Assembly: GCA_963169875.1 (NCBI GenBank)
Contig: CAUJEL010000133.1
Coordinates: 1 to 32,066 of the forward strand
Length of the DNA stretch: 32,066 nt
Direction of reading: 5' to 3'
From: Candidatus Zhuqueibacterota bacterium
GTDB taxonomy: Bacteria; Zhuqueibacterota; Zhuqueibacteria; Residuimicrobiales; Residuimicrobiaceae
Shown here piece after piece: positions 8,098 through 15,626 of this stretch. A program made the position numbers and the translations under genes. The notes under the pieces were generated by a model. It was not told the origin of the DNA. It saw nothing but the letters and a program-made list of their open reading frames with translations, and searched no databases. How positions within the stretch are numbered: the stretch's first letter is position 1; each line of letters begins with the position of its first letter.

Positions 8098-9324
8098 TCA
8101 ACCGCAGCCGCCCTGGCGCTTGACCACTTTGGTCACCTTGACTTTGGGCGTGAATTCGCCGAGACTGCGCAGCAGCTTTTCATCCGGAAAAGCCGCGGGA
8201 TGACGCGCCCCCAGCGCGGCGCTGAAAGCATGGTCGAGCCGGTCGCCGGGTTCTTCCTGCCGCGTGACCGAAGCAGCGCCCGCAGGGTCAAAAGTCGCCA
8301 GCCAGCGATTGAGTCCGCCGCCGAGGATATAGACATTGGGGATTTCCTGCATGGTCACCAGCTTCCAGGCATGCGTCGCCGCCGCCTCGTCGTTGCCGGT
8401 GATGACAATGACCTGGTTGGCTGTTGGATCGATGCCTGTGGCGGTGATGTTGCGCAGGGTGCTCTCCTCCATGCGTTGCGCTGTTTTCAGGTGAAAGAGG
8501 TTATAGTCGCGCTCCGGCCGCACATCCCAGATGACCAGGCCGCGGGTGTCGTCGTGCATCAGGCTGAGCATCTCCGCGGGCTCGATATAGATCGCGCGCT
8601 GATCCAGCAAAGGCTGTTTCTCCGGACCCGCAATCTGCCATTTTTTCTCAAGCGTGGGCTGGCCCGTGAAGGCCGTGACCAGGGCCAGCAGCAGCAATCC
8701 GGCCGCGGCGCCATAACGCCATTTAGGTTCCCGTTTTAAATCCCTGCCCCCGAAGATGCGCTCGAGCTGCTCGCCGCCCCAGAACATCCCCACCGCCATG
8801 AGCACGACGCCAACGACGACCGCACCGGCGGGAATCCCGAAGAAATCGAAAAGGGTTACCCGTCCGAAAAACGACGAATGCCAGTACCCGTCAAAAAGCG
8901 AGACCGTCTCCCCGAACATAAAAATACCGAAAAGACCACCGAGCACAAAGAACAGGCCATCCAGTTTGAAAGTGGCCATACCCACCAGCGATGTGCCGGG
9001 GCAAAATCCGCCGATGATAAAACCCGCGCCCATGATCAGTCCGCCGACGATGCCCGGCCACAGATAAGTGGGATTGACGTAGAGCTTGCTATAGTCCAGA
9101 AGCCCCAGGCTGGCGGCCAGAAAGATCAGCACCATGGCGGTGATGATGGCCGTAAACATGACCTTGAGCACGGTGAGTTCCTTGAAGTAAAACTGGGCGG
9201 CCAGTTTGGTCGATTTGCCGAAGCCGGACAGCTCCAGCGCGATGCCGAAACCGAGCCCGAGCGCGAAATAGACGGCCATCATGCCCCAATAGCCCAAAAG
9301 AGACTGCAGTTGAAAAGGCGCCAT
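8098..9324 (-). CDS. YeeE/YedE-type sulfur transporter half fused to a cysteine-less rhodanese domain
   Basis: The 408-residue protein has an N-terminal membrane part (about 1-220) with the YeeE/YedE signature GGFCPGTSLVG; C108 is the only cysteine there. In the family member TsuA such cysteines carry thiosulfate through the membrane. Residues 235-345 form a rhodanese domain (LVIWDVRPERDYNLFHLKTA; NVYILGGGLNRW), but the active-site loop that should begin with cysteine reads ITGNDEAAA (308-316). Persulfide transfer by the usual cysteine is therefore not possible. The protein ends RQGGCG, giving a cysteine two residues from the C-terminus. ATG 9324 has AGGAG seven bases upstream. It follows the other YeeE half by eight bases and is the last gene of the multiheme operon. 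Confidence 0.85.
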   Translation of the reverse strand: MAPFQLQSLLGYWGMMAVYFALGLGFGIALELSGFGKSTKLAAQFYFKELTVLKVMFTAIITAMVLIFLAASLGLLDYSKLYVNPTYLWPGIVGGLIMGAGFIIGGFCPGTSLVGMATFKLDGLFFVLGGLFGIFMFGETVSLFDGYWHSSFFGRVTLFDFFGIPAGAVVVGVVLMAVGMFWGGEQLERIFGGRDLKREPKWRYGAAAGLLLLALVTAFTGQPTLEKKWQIAGPEKQPLLDQRAIYIEPAEMLSLMHDDTRGLVIWDVRPERDYNLFHLKTAQRMEESTLRNITATGIDPTANQVIVITGNDEAAATHAWKLVTMQEIPNVYILGGGLNRWLATFDPAGAASVTRQEEPGDRLDHAFSAALGARHPAAFPDEKLLRSLGEFTPKVKVTKVVKRQGGCG

Positions 9325-9332
9325 AGGTTCTC

Positions 9333-9866
9333 CTAATTCCATGCCTTGCGTAAAAACCAGGCCAGCGCATAAGCGCCGGCAAAGACCGCGAACATAAAGA
9401 CCCAGCTGCCGGCGGAGAGCACAGCACCGCCTGAGAGAGCCTGCCCCGAGGTGCAACCGCGGGCGAAGCGGGCGCCATAGCCCATGATGGCGCCGCCCGC
9501 AAAGGCCAGGATCCAGCGGGTTTTGTTCGAGATGTTGGGCCCCTTGTTGGTCTCCACCTTGAGGCGCCGGTTGAAGAGTCCGCTGAGAAATCCGCCAAGG
9601 ATGGTGCCCGCGACCATCGGGATGATCCAGGCGTCCAGGGGGTTGAGATCGCCGCCGGCCATTTCCAGCAGATAGGGCGTGCGGTCCACATGGCCGGGCA
9701 CGATCAGGTCCTCAAAAAAGACGATGATGCGGTTCAGTCCGCCCGAAGCACCCAGACCATTGCCGCTGAGAAAGAATGAGAGAAAGAGGACGCATCCCAG
9801 CAGGATTCCGCCGGCATAGGGATGAATATAGGGTTTCGGGCCTTTTTGCGCACGTGTTTCAGCCAT
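9333..9866 (-). CDS. YeeE/YedE-family membrane protein (short, half-transporter)
   Basis: The 177-residue protein has about five hydrophobic segments and the family motif GYGARFARGCTSGQALSGG (129-147) with C138; another cysteine (C25) lies in the first helix. Full YeeE/YedE thiosulfate transporters are roughly 350 residues with two such cysteine motifs. Here one motif is on this protein and the other on the next gene product, so the two probably pair as a split transporter (inference, as in other two-gene YedE systems). AGGAGG precedes the ATG, which directly abuts the stop of the cytochrome gene. The likely cargo is thiosulfate, sulfide or another reduced sulfur species. Confidence 0.85.
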   Translation of the reverse strand: MAETRAQKGPKPYIHPYAGGILLGCVLFLSFFLSGNGLGASGGLNRIIVFFEDLIVPGHVDRTPYLLEMAGGDLNPLDAWIIPMVAGTILGGFLSGLFNRRLKVETNKGPNISNKTRWILAFAGGAIMGYGARFARGCTSGQALSGGAVLSAGSWVFMFAVFAGAYALAWFLRKAWN

Positions 9867-12116
9867 TTATTTTTCCTCCTGATGAACGGCCACCTTTTCC
9901 CATCCCGAGATCATGGCTTTGATGTTCGCCAGCGGGGTATGGCCGGTGGTGGTCAGATAGATGTGCAATATCAGAAAAGCAGCGAAGAACCAGGCCAGCA
10001 GACTGTGTGCCGGGACGAGAAAACCGAGTCCGCCCAGACTGGCCGAAAGGTCCGGCCAGATCTGCGCTCCGGCGATGAGAATGCCGCTGACGATCTGCAG
10101 TGGCAGCAGTAGATTGAGGATGACCAGATAGGTGATCTTTTGCAGCGGATTGAGTTTTTTCTGCAGGCTCTTTTCGAAGGGATGGGGTTCCCCCTTGAAA
10201 ATGCCACCGAGATAATAACGTCCTTGCGAATACATCTGGCTGAAAAATCCGCTGGACTCGGGCAGATAGGTCTTGATTTTGCCGCTGGCAAAGTGATAGA
10301 AAAGCGAAAGAAAGGCGTTGAAGAGCAGCAAGCCGGCCAGCACATTGTGAATGCGCACAGCCGCGGCGAAGGAGAGCCAGGCGAACCGCCCCGGCGCATG
10401 AATGGTGAGGCCGGTGAAGATGAGGCCGACGATGACAATGGCCTGCAGCCAGTGCCAGTAACGTTCGTAAACCTCGTACATGTAGACCAGCTGCGTCGGC
10501 CCCTCCCCCGCTCTCTTGCGTTTGTTGGCGCGAATGCGCAGATAAGCGTGTAACACAATACCGGCCAGGGTGAGAAGGAGCACAGCGCTCCCCAATATAT
10601 GCACCCAGGCGACACGGGTGTGGCCGAGCAGGTAAAAGCCCGCCATCTCCGGACTGGGATTAAAGTACAGCTCGCCCGCGCGCGCAGTGATCTGACCGGC
10701 CGGCAGTACGCCTGTTTGCGCTTGCCACAGAAGCGGCATGGCGCCGGGCCGCTCCGTTCCGAGCGGCAGCGCGGCGCTGAGCATCGAATTCCGGTCATGA
10801 CAAGTCTGACAGTCGCGCACGACGTATTCGCCATGCGCAATGGTATGATGAATGCCATAGGGCTGCACCTCGCCGCGGAGACGGCTCGCCCCATCCGCTT
10901 CCTTGTCATCTCGCTCCCAGGTGGTGATCAAGTTAAAAGGAGCCAGACGCACGCGGCCGTCGCGTTCCGCACGCGGCAGGATGACCGGCTGGAATCCGCC
11001 GGCCAGGTGATGGACCGCATCCGCCGAGCCATCGCCGCCGCGGTAGCGGATGACCGCTTCATCGCCGCTGAGATCGACGACCGATGCGGCCGGGACGTAC
11101 AGGCGCGGAATGTGGCAGGTTTCACAGGTCAGGCTGTTGGCGTGCCGGGCCTTGAAGGGCAGCCAGTCGTGGGTCTTGTTGTAATCATGGCATCCCTCGC
11201 AGCGCCGCATCGGCGCAGCGGCGCCGGGCAGGTCCGGCGCATCAGCGGCCGTGCTGCCGGCGAGGATGTGACTGGGCCGGTGCAGATATTCGCGTATGTC
11301 GAGCCGCCGCGGCGAGTAGGCGAGATGATCGGGCTGATTGGCCGGATCGGCCTGCTGATGGGCGGGATTGTTGAGCGCGAAATGGCAGCTCACGCAGTCA
11401 AGGAGCCGCTCGCTGTGAACGTCCCAGGGACGATTGAGCTCCTGTTTGCCGGCGAGATTGAGGCCGCTCTCGCGGATGCGTTGGGGTGAGAACACCTGCC
11501 CGGTGGTGAAAGTGCTCCACAGCTCCGGCGCTCCGGACTCGAAGACCAGCGGTATCTTGTTCTGGGTGTGCACCTGGCCGTGGCAGTATCCGCACTGTTC
11601 ATTTTTGGGATCCTGCATCTGGGCGTACGCGGGAAGCAGCTCGCCCGCGGCATTGAAGGCGCTGCGCTGATACTGCCAAGCCGCGCCGCTTTTGACGACG
11701 ATGCCGCTGCCTTCAAGGGTCGCGGTGACAGCCCAGTCGCTGCGTCCGTCGCTCAGGGCCTCCAGGCGCGCCCGGTTGTTGGGCTGCTGAAAATGGCAGA
11801 GGAAGCAATTCATGGCGTCAGCCGACGCCTGGCCGGCCGCTACGGTTTGCGCGCTATGTTTCAGCCGCGAAAACGGTGGCCCGTAGAGCTCCGTCTGACT
11901 GGCATGGCCGCGGGTGCTATTGGCGATGATATAGCCGGCGTCATGGCACTGGCCGCAGGTGCGGACAGCGCTGATCGCATTGCCGCTTTTCAGGACATGG
12001 CCGCCGGTTTCGTCGAGCAATGGAAAGAGCGGGTGCATGGTTTGCGCCCACCCGGCCGGTGCCAGGCAGGTAATCAATAGCCCAAAAGTGAGGAGAATAA
12101 AGAAGGTCCGTCTCAT
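9867..12116 (-). CDS. Heptaheme c-type cytochrome fused to cytochrome b561-type membrane domain
   Basis: The 749-residue protein starts with a signal peptide (residues 1-25, ending GWAQ). Seven CXXCH haem c sites follow: CGQCH 54, CFLCH 104, CGYCH 175, CVSCH 241, CEGCH 306, CETCH 331 and CQTCH 436. After a membrane helix near 502-525 comes a cytochrome b561/Ni-Fe-hydrogenase-b-like domain with about four helices. Candidate haem b ligands are H555 (YWHW), H590, H704 and H718. Such a fusion would pass electrons between the quinone pool and periplasmic haems on one polypeptide. It lies between the octaheme cytochrome gene (22 bases away) and the transporter genes, so it is the obvious electron donor or acceptor for the octaheme protein. 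The start has AGGA nine bases upstream. Confidence 0.9.
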   Translation of the reverse strand: MRRTFFILLTFGLLITCLAPAGWAQTMHPLFPLLDETGGHVLKSGNAISAVRTCGQCHDAGYIIANSTRGHASQTELYGPPFSRLKHSAQTVAAGQASADAMNCFLCHFQQPNNRARLEALSDGRSDWAVTATLEGSGIVVKSGAAWQYQRSAFNAAGELLPAYAQMQDPKNEQCGYCHGQVHTQNKIPLVFESGAPELWSTFTTGQVFSPQRIRESGLNLAGKQELNRPWDVHSERLLDCVSCHFALNNPAHQQADPANQPDHLAYSPRRLDIREYLHRPSHILAGSTAADAPDLPGAAAPMRRCEGCHDYNKTHDWLPFKARHANSLTCETCHIPRLYVPAASVVDLSGDEAVIRYRGGDGSADAVHHLAGGFQPVILPRAERDGRVRLAPFNLITTWERDDKEADGASRLRGEVQPYGIHHTIAHGEYVVRDCQTCHDRNSMLSAALPLGTERPGAMPLLWQAQTGVLPAGQITARAGELYFNPSPEMAGFYLLGHTRVAWVHILGSAVLLLTLAGIVLHAYLRIRANKRKRAGEGPTQLVYMYEVYERYWHWLQAIVIVGLIFTGLTIHAPGRFAWLSFAAAVRIHNVLAGLLLFNAFLSLFYHFASGKIKTYLPESSGFFSQMYSQGRYYLGGIFKGEPHPFEKSLQKKLNPLQKITYLVILNLLLPLQIVSGILIAGAQIWPDLSASLGGLGFLVPAHSLLAWFFAAFLILHIYLTTTGHTPLANIKAMISGWEKVAVHQEEK

Positions 12117-12138
12117 AGAAAAAATCCTGATTGTTAGC

Positions 12139-13563
12139 CTAGAGTTTGCGGCTCCCGTAGGTCAGGGGATCGCCGGGATAGCCCAACTGGATCCAGTCCA
12201 GCCGTTTTTCGCCCTCGCCGTGACAACTGCTGCACTGCAGGGCTTTATCTTTGGTCGCCACCATATGGGTGAGGGTCCAATACATCTCGGTGTCGGCAAA
12301 ACCATACTGGCCGCTGTAGGCCATTCCAGCCGCTTCCGAGCCGATGCGCGCGGCCGTATCCCAGTCGAACTTGCTCCAAAAGCCATCGGGACCGGCCGTG
12401 TTGGGCTGGATGAGATAATTGAATTTGGCGTCATAGATCTGCCGGGCGCGGTGGATCTTGAAGGGCATGATTCTGGCCTTGGGATCGCGGATATCACCAT
12501 TGGGATGATTCAAATCGGTGATGCCATTGGGATCGATGCGGTCGCCGAGCAAATAGTGTTCGCTGGTGCAGTTATACCAGCGGTATTCCGGGATGATGTT
12601 CTTTTCCCAGGTGAAGCGGCCCTTGATCTTGAGATATTCGTGCTCATCCTCAGGGAGATCCTGGCCGGCCTGGGACCAGTCCCAGTGGGTCTTGGTCCCT
12701 TCCTTGACCGCGCCGTAGGGGACGTGGCAAGTCGGACAACCGACGCTGGCGACATGGCGGTTGATGCGTTCGTCCTGGTGCAGGGTTTCCGTGTGGCAGT
12801 CGGTGCAGTGGACCTGGCCGGTGTCGGTTTGGCTGATGCAGAAGGCGCGGCCGCGGATGTCGTGCTCCGAGGTCTTGTGGCAATCGGTGCAAATGAATTG
12901 ATGCCGGCCCATATGGGCGTCGATTTCTTCACTGGGAAAATAGAGGCTGCCGTCGAGATCGCCATGTTTGACAGCATCGCCGCCGCCGCCGCGGAAATGG
13001 CAGCCGCCGCAGTTTTCGCGCGTCGGATTACCGACGCTGCGGGCGGAAGCGAGGAGGTCTACGCCTTTTTCGGGCAGGCCGCTGTCACCTTTGATGTACT
13101 GGCCGCTGCGGTCGTGACAGACGAGGCAATCGACGAGTTCCTGGTTGGAAAAGTCAAAATCGGCGTCGCTCCAGCCATAGCCGGCGTGGCAGGCGGTACA
13201 GGGGGGCCAGTTTGACTGGATGCCGATGCAGAAATTATTGATGGCGTTCTTTTTGCCGAGCCGCACCGGTTCCGGCCGGTTGGCGACCCGGAAGGGTTGG
13301 CTCTCCCAGGTCCAGTGCGAGGTCTTCATGATATCCCGGGCCGCATTTGGATGGCATTCGAGGCAAGCGAGCGTCACCTCGCTGCCGCTGCTGAAAGGCC
13401 CTTTGAGCAGATGGGTGTGGTCGGTTTTGTTCTTGTGCGCCTTCACGTACGACCAGGGATCATCGGAGGGGGATGAATCGCCGGGCCGCAGCAGCCACAC
13501 GGGCAGCGCGATGGAAGCCAGTACCAAAGCGATGAGAAAATAGGTTGATTTTTTCCGCGGCAT
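12139..13563 (-). CDS. Octaheme c-type cytochrome, tetrathionate reductase (OTR) family
   Basis: The 474-residue protein has an N-terminal signal/anchor helix (6-25) and eight CXXCH sites: CLECH 67, CTACH 122, CLVCH 146, CGGCH 185, CTDCH 225, CTDCH 253, CPTCH 276 and CSSCH 444. The stretch NNFCIGIQSNWPPCTACHAG followed by VDCLVCHD is characteristic of the octaheme tetrathionate reductase family (Shewanella OTR). OTR reduces tetrathionate, nitrite and hydroxylamine in vitro; its physiological substrate is not settled. The adjacent b561-linked cytochrome and two sulfur-transporter genes favour a sulfur oxyanion here (inference). It is the first gene of the operon; GGAGA lies seven bases before the ATG. 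Confidence 0.92.
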   Translation of the reverse strand: MPRKKSTYFLIALVLASIALPVWLLRPGDSSPSDDPWSYVKAHKNKTDHTHLLKGPFSSGSEVTLACLECHPNAARDIMKTSHWTWESQPFRVANRPEPVRLGKKNAINNFCIGIQSNWPPCTACHAGYGWSDADFDFSNQELVDCLVCHDRSGQYIKGDSGLPEKGVDLLASARSVGNPTRENCGGCHFRGGGGDAVKHGDLDGSLYFPSEEIDAHMGRHQFICTDCHKTSEHDIRGRAFCISQTDTGQVHCTDCHTETLHQDERINRHVASVGCPTCHVPYGAVKEGTKTHWDWSQAGQDLPEDEHEYLKIKGRFTWEKNIIPEYRWYNCTSEHYLLGDRIDPNGITDLNHPNGDIRDPKARIMPFKIHRARQIYDAKFNYLIQPNTAGPDGFWSKFDWDTAARIGSEAAGMAYSGQYGFADTEMYWTLTHMVATKDKALQCSSCHGEGEKRLDWIQLGYPGDPLTYGSRKL

Positions 13564-13631
13564 GGTGCATTCTCCACTGCAAAGCGGGTGAGCGGAATCG
13601 AAAAGTCCGATTGAAATGATTAAGGTTGAAT

Positions 13632-13660
13632 AATCTAAGGATAAGAAAGGAATTTTTCAA
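13632..13660 (-). promoter_or_regulatory. Candidate sigma70-type promoter of the octaheme operon
   Basis: On the minus strand, TTGAAA (13660-13655) and TAGATT (13637-13632) are separated by 17 bases and end about 70 bases before the octaheme start. This is a sequence match only; FCB bacteria may use different box sequences. Confidence 0.35.
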
Positions 13661-13850
13661 CCACTTTTCCGGACTGAACAATGCAAAGCCAATATTGCAG
13701 AGATACGCAACATGCCGCTCTCCCCCTTCTGGCCTCATTGCGGTTTAGGCATGGAACAGGCCAATGCGTGGCCGTCTGGAGATAGCGGCGATCTGGCGCA
13801 GTCGTGCAGCTGTCTCTGCCGGGCCGTGATTCCGAAGCGCGATGTGCATG

Positions 13851-13950
13851 CCCGTGCCAGGCACGTGCCCGGCACGGGTACCAGGGTTGATCAGCGCTTC
13901 AAGATTTTCCGAACAGTGATGAAACAGTGCCAGGCGCGCGCCTGGCACTG
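13851..13950. repeat. REP-like GTGCCAGG palindromes (two)
   Basis: CCCGTGCC/GGCACGGG (13851-13858/13871-13878) is the first hairpin. The second, at 13925-13950, is a perfect 26-base palindrome with arm CAGTGCCAGGCGC. The same core recurs at 20887-20910. The rest of 13564-13963 has no gene. Confidence 0.8.
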
Positions 13951-13992
13951 TCGCCGGGATTTATCAGCGCTTGAGAATTTTGCCGAACAGCG
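13890..13992. repeat. Imperfect duplication of the Kelch gene 3' tail
   Basis: The sequence at 13963-13992, which encodes the ancestral LFGKILKR-stop end of the Kelch protein, is repeated imperfectly at 13890-13918 (ATCAGCGCTTCAAGATTTTC versus ATCAGCGCTTGAGAATTTTG). The offset is 73-74 bases, with the 26-base palindrome between them. Confidence 0.75.
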
Positions 13993-14020
13993 GTTTCACA
14001 TCGGTATCGACGCGCAGGTA
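13964..14020 (-). pseudogene. Cut-off end of the Kelch protein sorting domain, beyond an in-frame TAG
   Basis: Reading on past the TAG at 14023-14021 in the same frame gives YLRVDTDVKPLFGKILKR and then TGA. This is the expected last strand of a sorting-type C-terminal domain (family ends usually read like AGLYxLRV ... KxLKR). The TAG thus sits where a residue such as tyrosine is expected. Confidence 0.75.
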
Positions 14021-15430
14021 CTAGAGGCCCGCGGGCTGGCGGCTCAGATCGATGCGGCGCTGGCCGGGATCGGCGAGCCGCAGCACCAGCTGTCCGAGCT
14101 GGTTGTAGATTTTAATAGACCGGACGCGCATATCCTCGCGCAGCGTGAATGCGACCACGCCGTCAGACGGATTGGGCCAGACCGGCACCGCGACTTCCAG
14201 CTCCGGCGAGACCGGAAACACGATCTCATCCACCGTGGTCTGCAGACCGGTCCATTGGGCGGTGGTGGTGTCGAAGCGCTGCACCGCTTTTTGCGTCAGG
14301 CTGTAGCGGTATTGGCTATTGTCCACGATGGTATCGCCATTGGCCTCAATACTGGAAATGCCGCCGTTGACATAAAACAACGTATCGGAGCCGGTGATAT
14401 CCACCGTAAGGGCGCCTTGCGAAATAGGCGGCAGGTTGTTCGCCAGCACCCGGCCGTAGAGTCCGCCGTTTTTTGCAGTGATGGCGCAGAGGTCGCCGCG
14501 GATTTCCTCACCCTGTGGTGCAGCGCCTTTTTGCAGCACGAGATAGCCGCTGCCGCCCCAGATGAACAGCGAATGGCCCTCTTGCGCAAACGCGGCGTTG
14601 GAGCGCGACGGGATGTGCGCGCCCTGGATGGGCGGCCCCCAGCCAAAGCTTTTGGCGGTCAGATCATAGACATAATTATCGAACTGCGGCCCCGACTGGT
14701 TACTTCCGCCGAAAAAGTGCACTTTCTCTGCTTCGGCATCATAGAGGGCGGCATGGCCATAGAGCGCCCGCGGCGTAGAACCGCGGTTTTCGATGGTCAC
14801 GCCATCCTTGTCCAGTGTGGCGACAAAAAGCTCGTTCGATATCTGGCCGGTGTGGACGTCGATGCCGCCGTGAAAGACCGCGGTTCCGGTCAGCTCACCG
14901 GCTGGACCGCTTGGCGAAAAATCCACCGCCGCGGCCATCTGGCCATGGCCGTAAAATTTGTGGACGCCGAGCTGGCGCCACTGGTTGCTGCGGATGTTGT
15001 ACATATAGACGCTGCTGTCGCCGTTGGCATTGCGGCCGCCGAAACAGTACATAAAGCCATCCAGCTTGTTCTGCAGCGCAACGTGCCCGGCCATGGGGGG
15101 CACCTTGGTCCAGGTTTCGTCGTAGGGTTTTAGCTGAACCCATTCGTGGGTGCGGCGATTGTATTTCCAGACCTCGGGCGAGCGTTCGAGCACGGTATAT
15201 TTTTTGAATGTCTGATATTGACCGGTGCCGGTCTGGACGCTGTAGACGATCTCTTCGGTTTTAAAACCGCCGAGCATGATCTCCACAAAGTCACCGTTTT
15301 CCTCGAAAACCGTTGTGGTGTGCGCATAAAAATTTTCCGGCCGCTGCGCCTGGACATGCACGGCAGCAGCCAACATAACCAATACCAGACAGTTCAACAC
15401 ATGTTTGCAAATACGGTTCTTCATTTCCAT
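14021..15430 (-). CDS. Secreted Kelch-type beta-propeller protein with truncated C-terminal sorting domain
   Basis: The 469-residue product has a signal peptide (VLVMLAAAVHVQA, cleavage likely before Q29). Its body consists of Kelch-like blades, for example GFMYCFGGRNANGD followed by VYMYNIRSNQWRQLG, and KVHFFGGSNQSG. The end has VWPNPSDGVVAFTLREDM and SIKIYNQLGQLVLRL, the start of a type IX-like (Por) sorting domain, but the gene stops at an amber codon before the last strand. It may be poorly anchored or secreted if the stop is real. The ATG at 15430 is chosen because AGGAGG lies six bases upstream; the next ATG at 15424 is possible. No enzymatic role is visible; Kelch propellers usually bind partners or glycans. 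Confidence 0.85.
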   Translation of the reverse strand: MEMKNRICKHVLNCLVLVMLAAAVHVQAQRPENFYAHTTTVFEENGDFVEIMLGGFKTEEIVYSVQTGTGQYQTFKKYTVLERSPEVWKYNRRTHEWVQLKPYDETWTKVPPMAGHVALQNKLDGFMYCFGGRNANGDSSVYMYNIRSNQWRQLGVHKFYGHGQMAAAVDFSPSGPAGELTGTAVFHGGIDVHTGQISNELFVATLDKDGVTIENRGSTPRALYGHAALYDAEAEKVHFFGGSNQSGPQFDNYVYDLTAKSFGWGPPIQGAHIPSRSNAAFAQEGHSLFIWGGSGYLVLQKGAAPQGEEIRGDLCAITAKNGGLYGRVLANNLPPISQGALTVDITGSDTLFYVNGGISSIEANGDTIVDNSQYRYSLTQKAVQRFDTTTAQWTGLQTTVDEIVFPVSPELEVAVPVWPNPSDGVVAFTLREDMRVRSIKIYNQLGQLVLRLADPGQRRIDLSRQPAGL

Positions 15431-15486
15431 GCAGTTCCTCCTCATAGCTGTTCCATGCCGGAGCGATTGATTTCTTTTCCTTAAAA

Positions 15487-15577
15487 TCCGCTATAGCGGA
15501 CGTTTGTTTTTAGACAGCGGTTCAATCCGTCTTTTTGGGATGATCACATTGTATATCTCAAAATCCGCTATAACGGA
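15487..15577. promoter_or_regulatory. Pair of TCCGCTATAGCGGA-type dyads upstream of Kelch gene
   Basis: TCCGCTATAGCGGA (15487-15500) is a perfect palindrome and TCCGCTATAACGGA (15564-15577) is a one-mismatch copy. Both lie in AAAATCCGCTATA-CGGAC contexts 77 bases apart, 57 and 134 bases before the Kelch start. They could be operators or a dispersed repeat. Confidence 0.5.
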
Positions 15578-15626
15578 CCCTTGTTTCCTGACTCCGCCTG
15601 CAATTATTCCCGCAGGCCATCTGGCC

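Noticed and set aside
11959-13215. 418-codon plus-strand frame over the octaheme gene
   Set aside because: It is antisense to eight haem motifs; its low-complexity Ala/Val/Gly composition is typical of a shadow frame.
13966-14023. Reassigned genetic code (TAG as sense)
   Set aside because: TAG is used as the true stop at the ends of the octaheme, S74 and LVIVD genes in this window, so general reassignment is excluded.
13712-15133. 473-codon plus-strand frame over the Kelch gene
   Set aside because: It lies antisense to a protein with signal peptide, Kelch blades and sorting domain; the product has no recognisable motif and is an artefact of GC-rich codon use.
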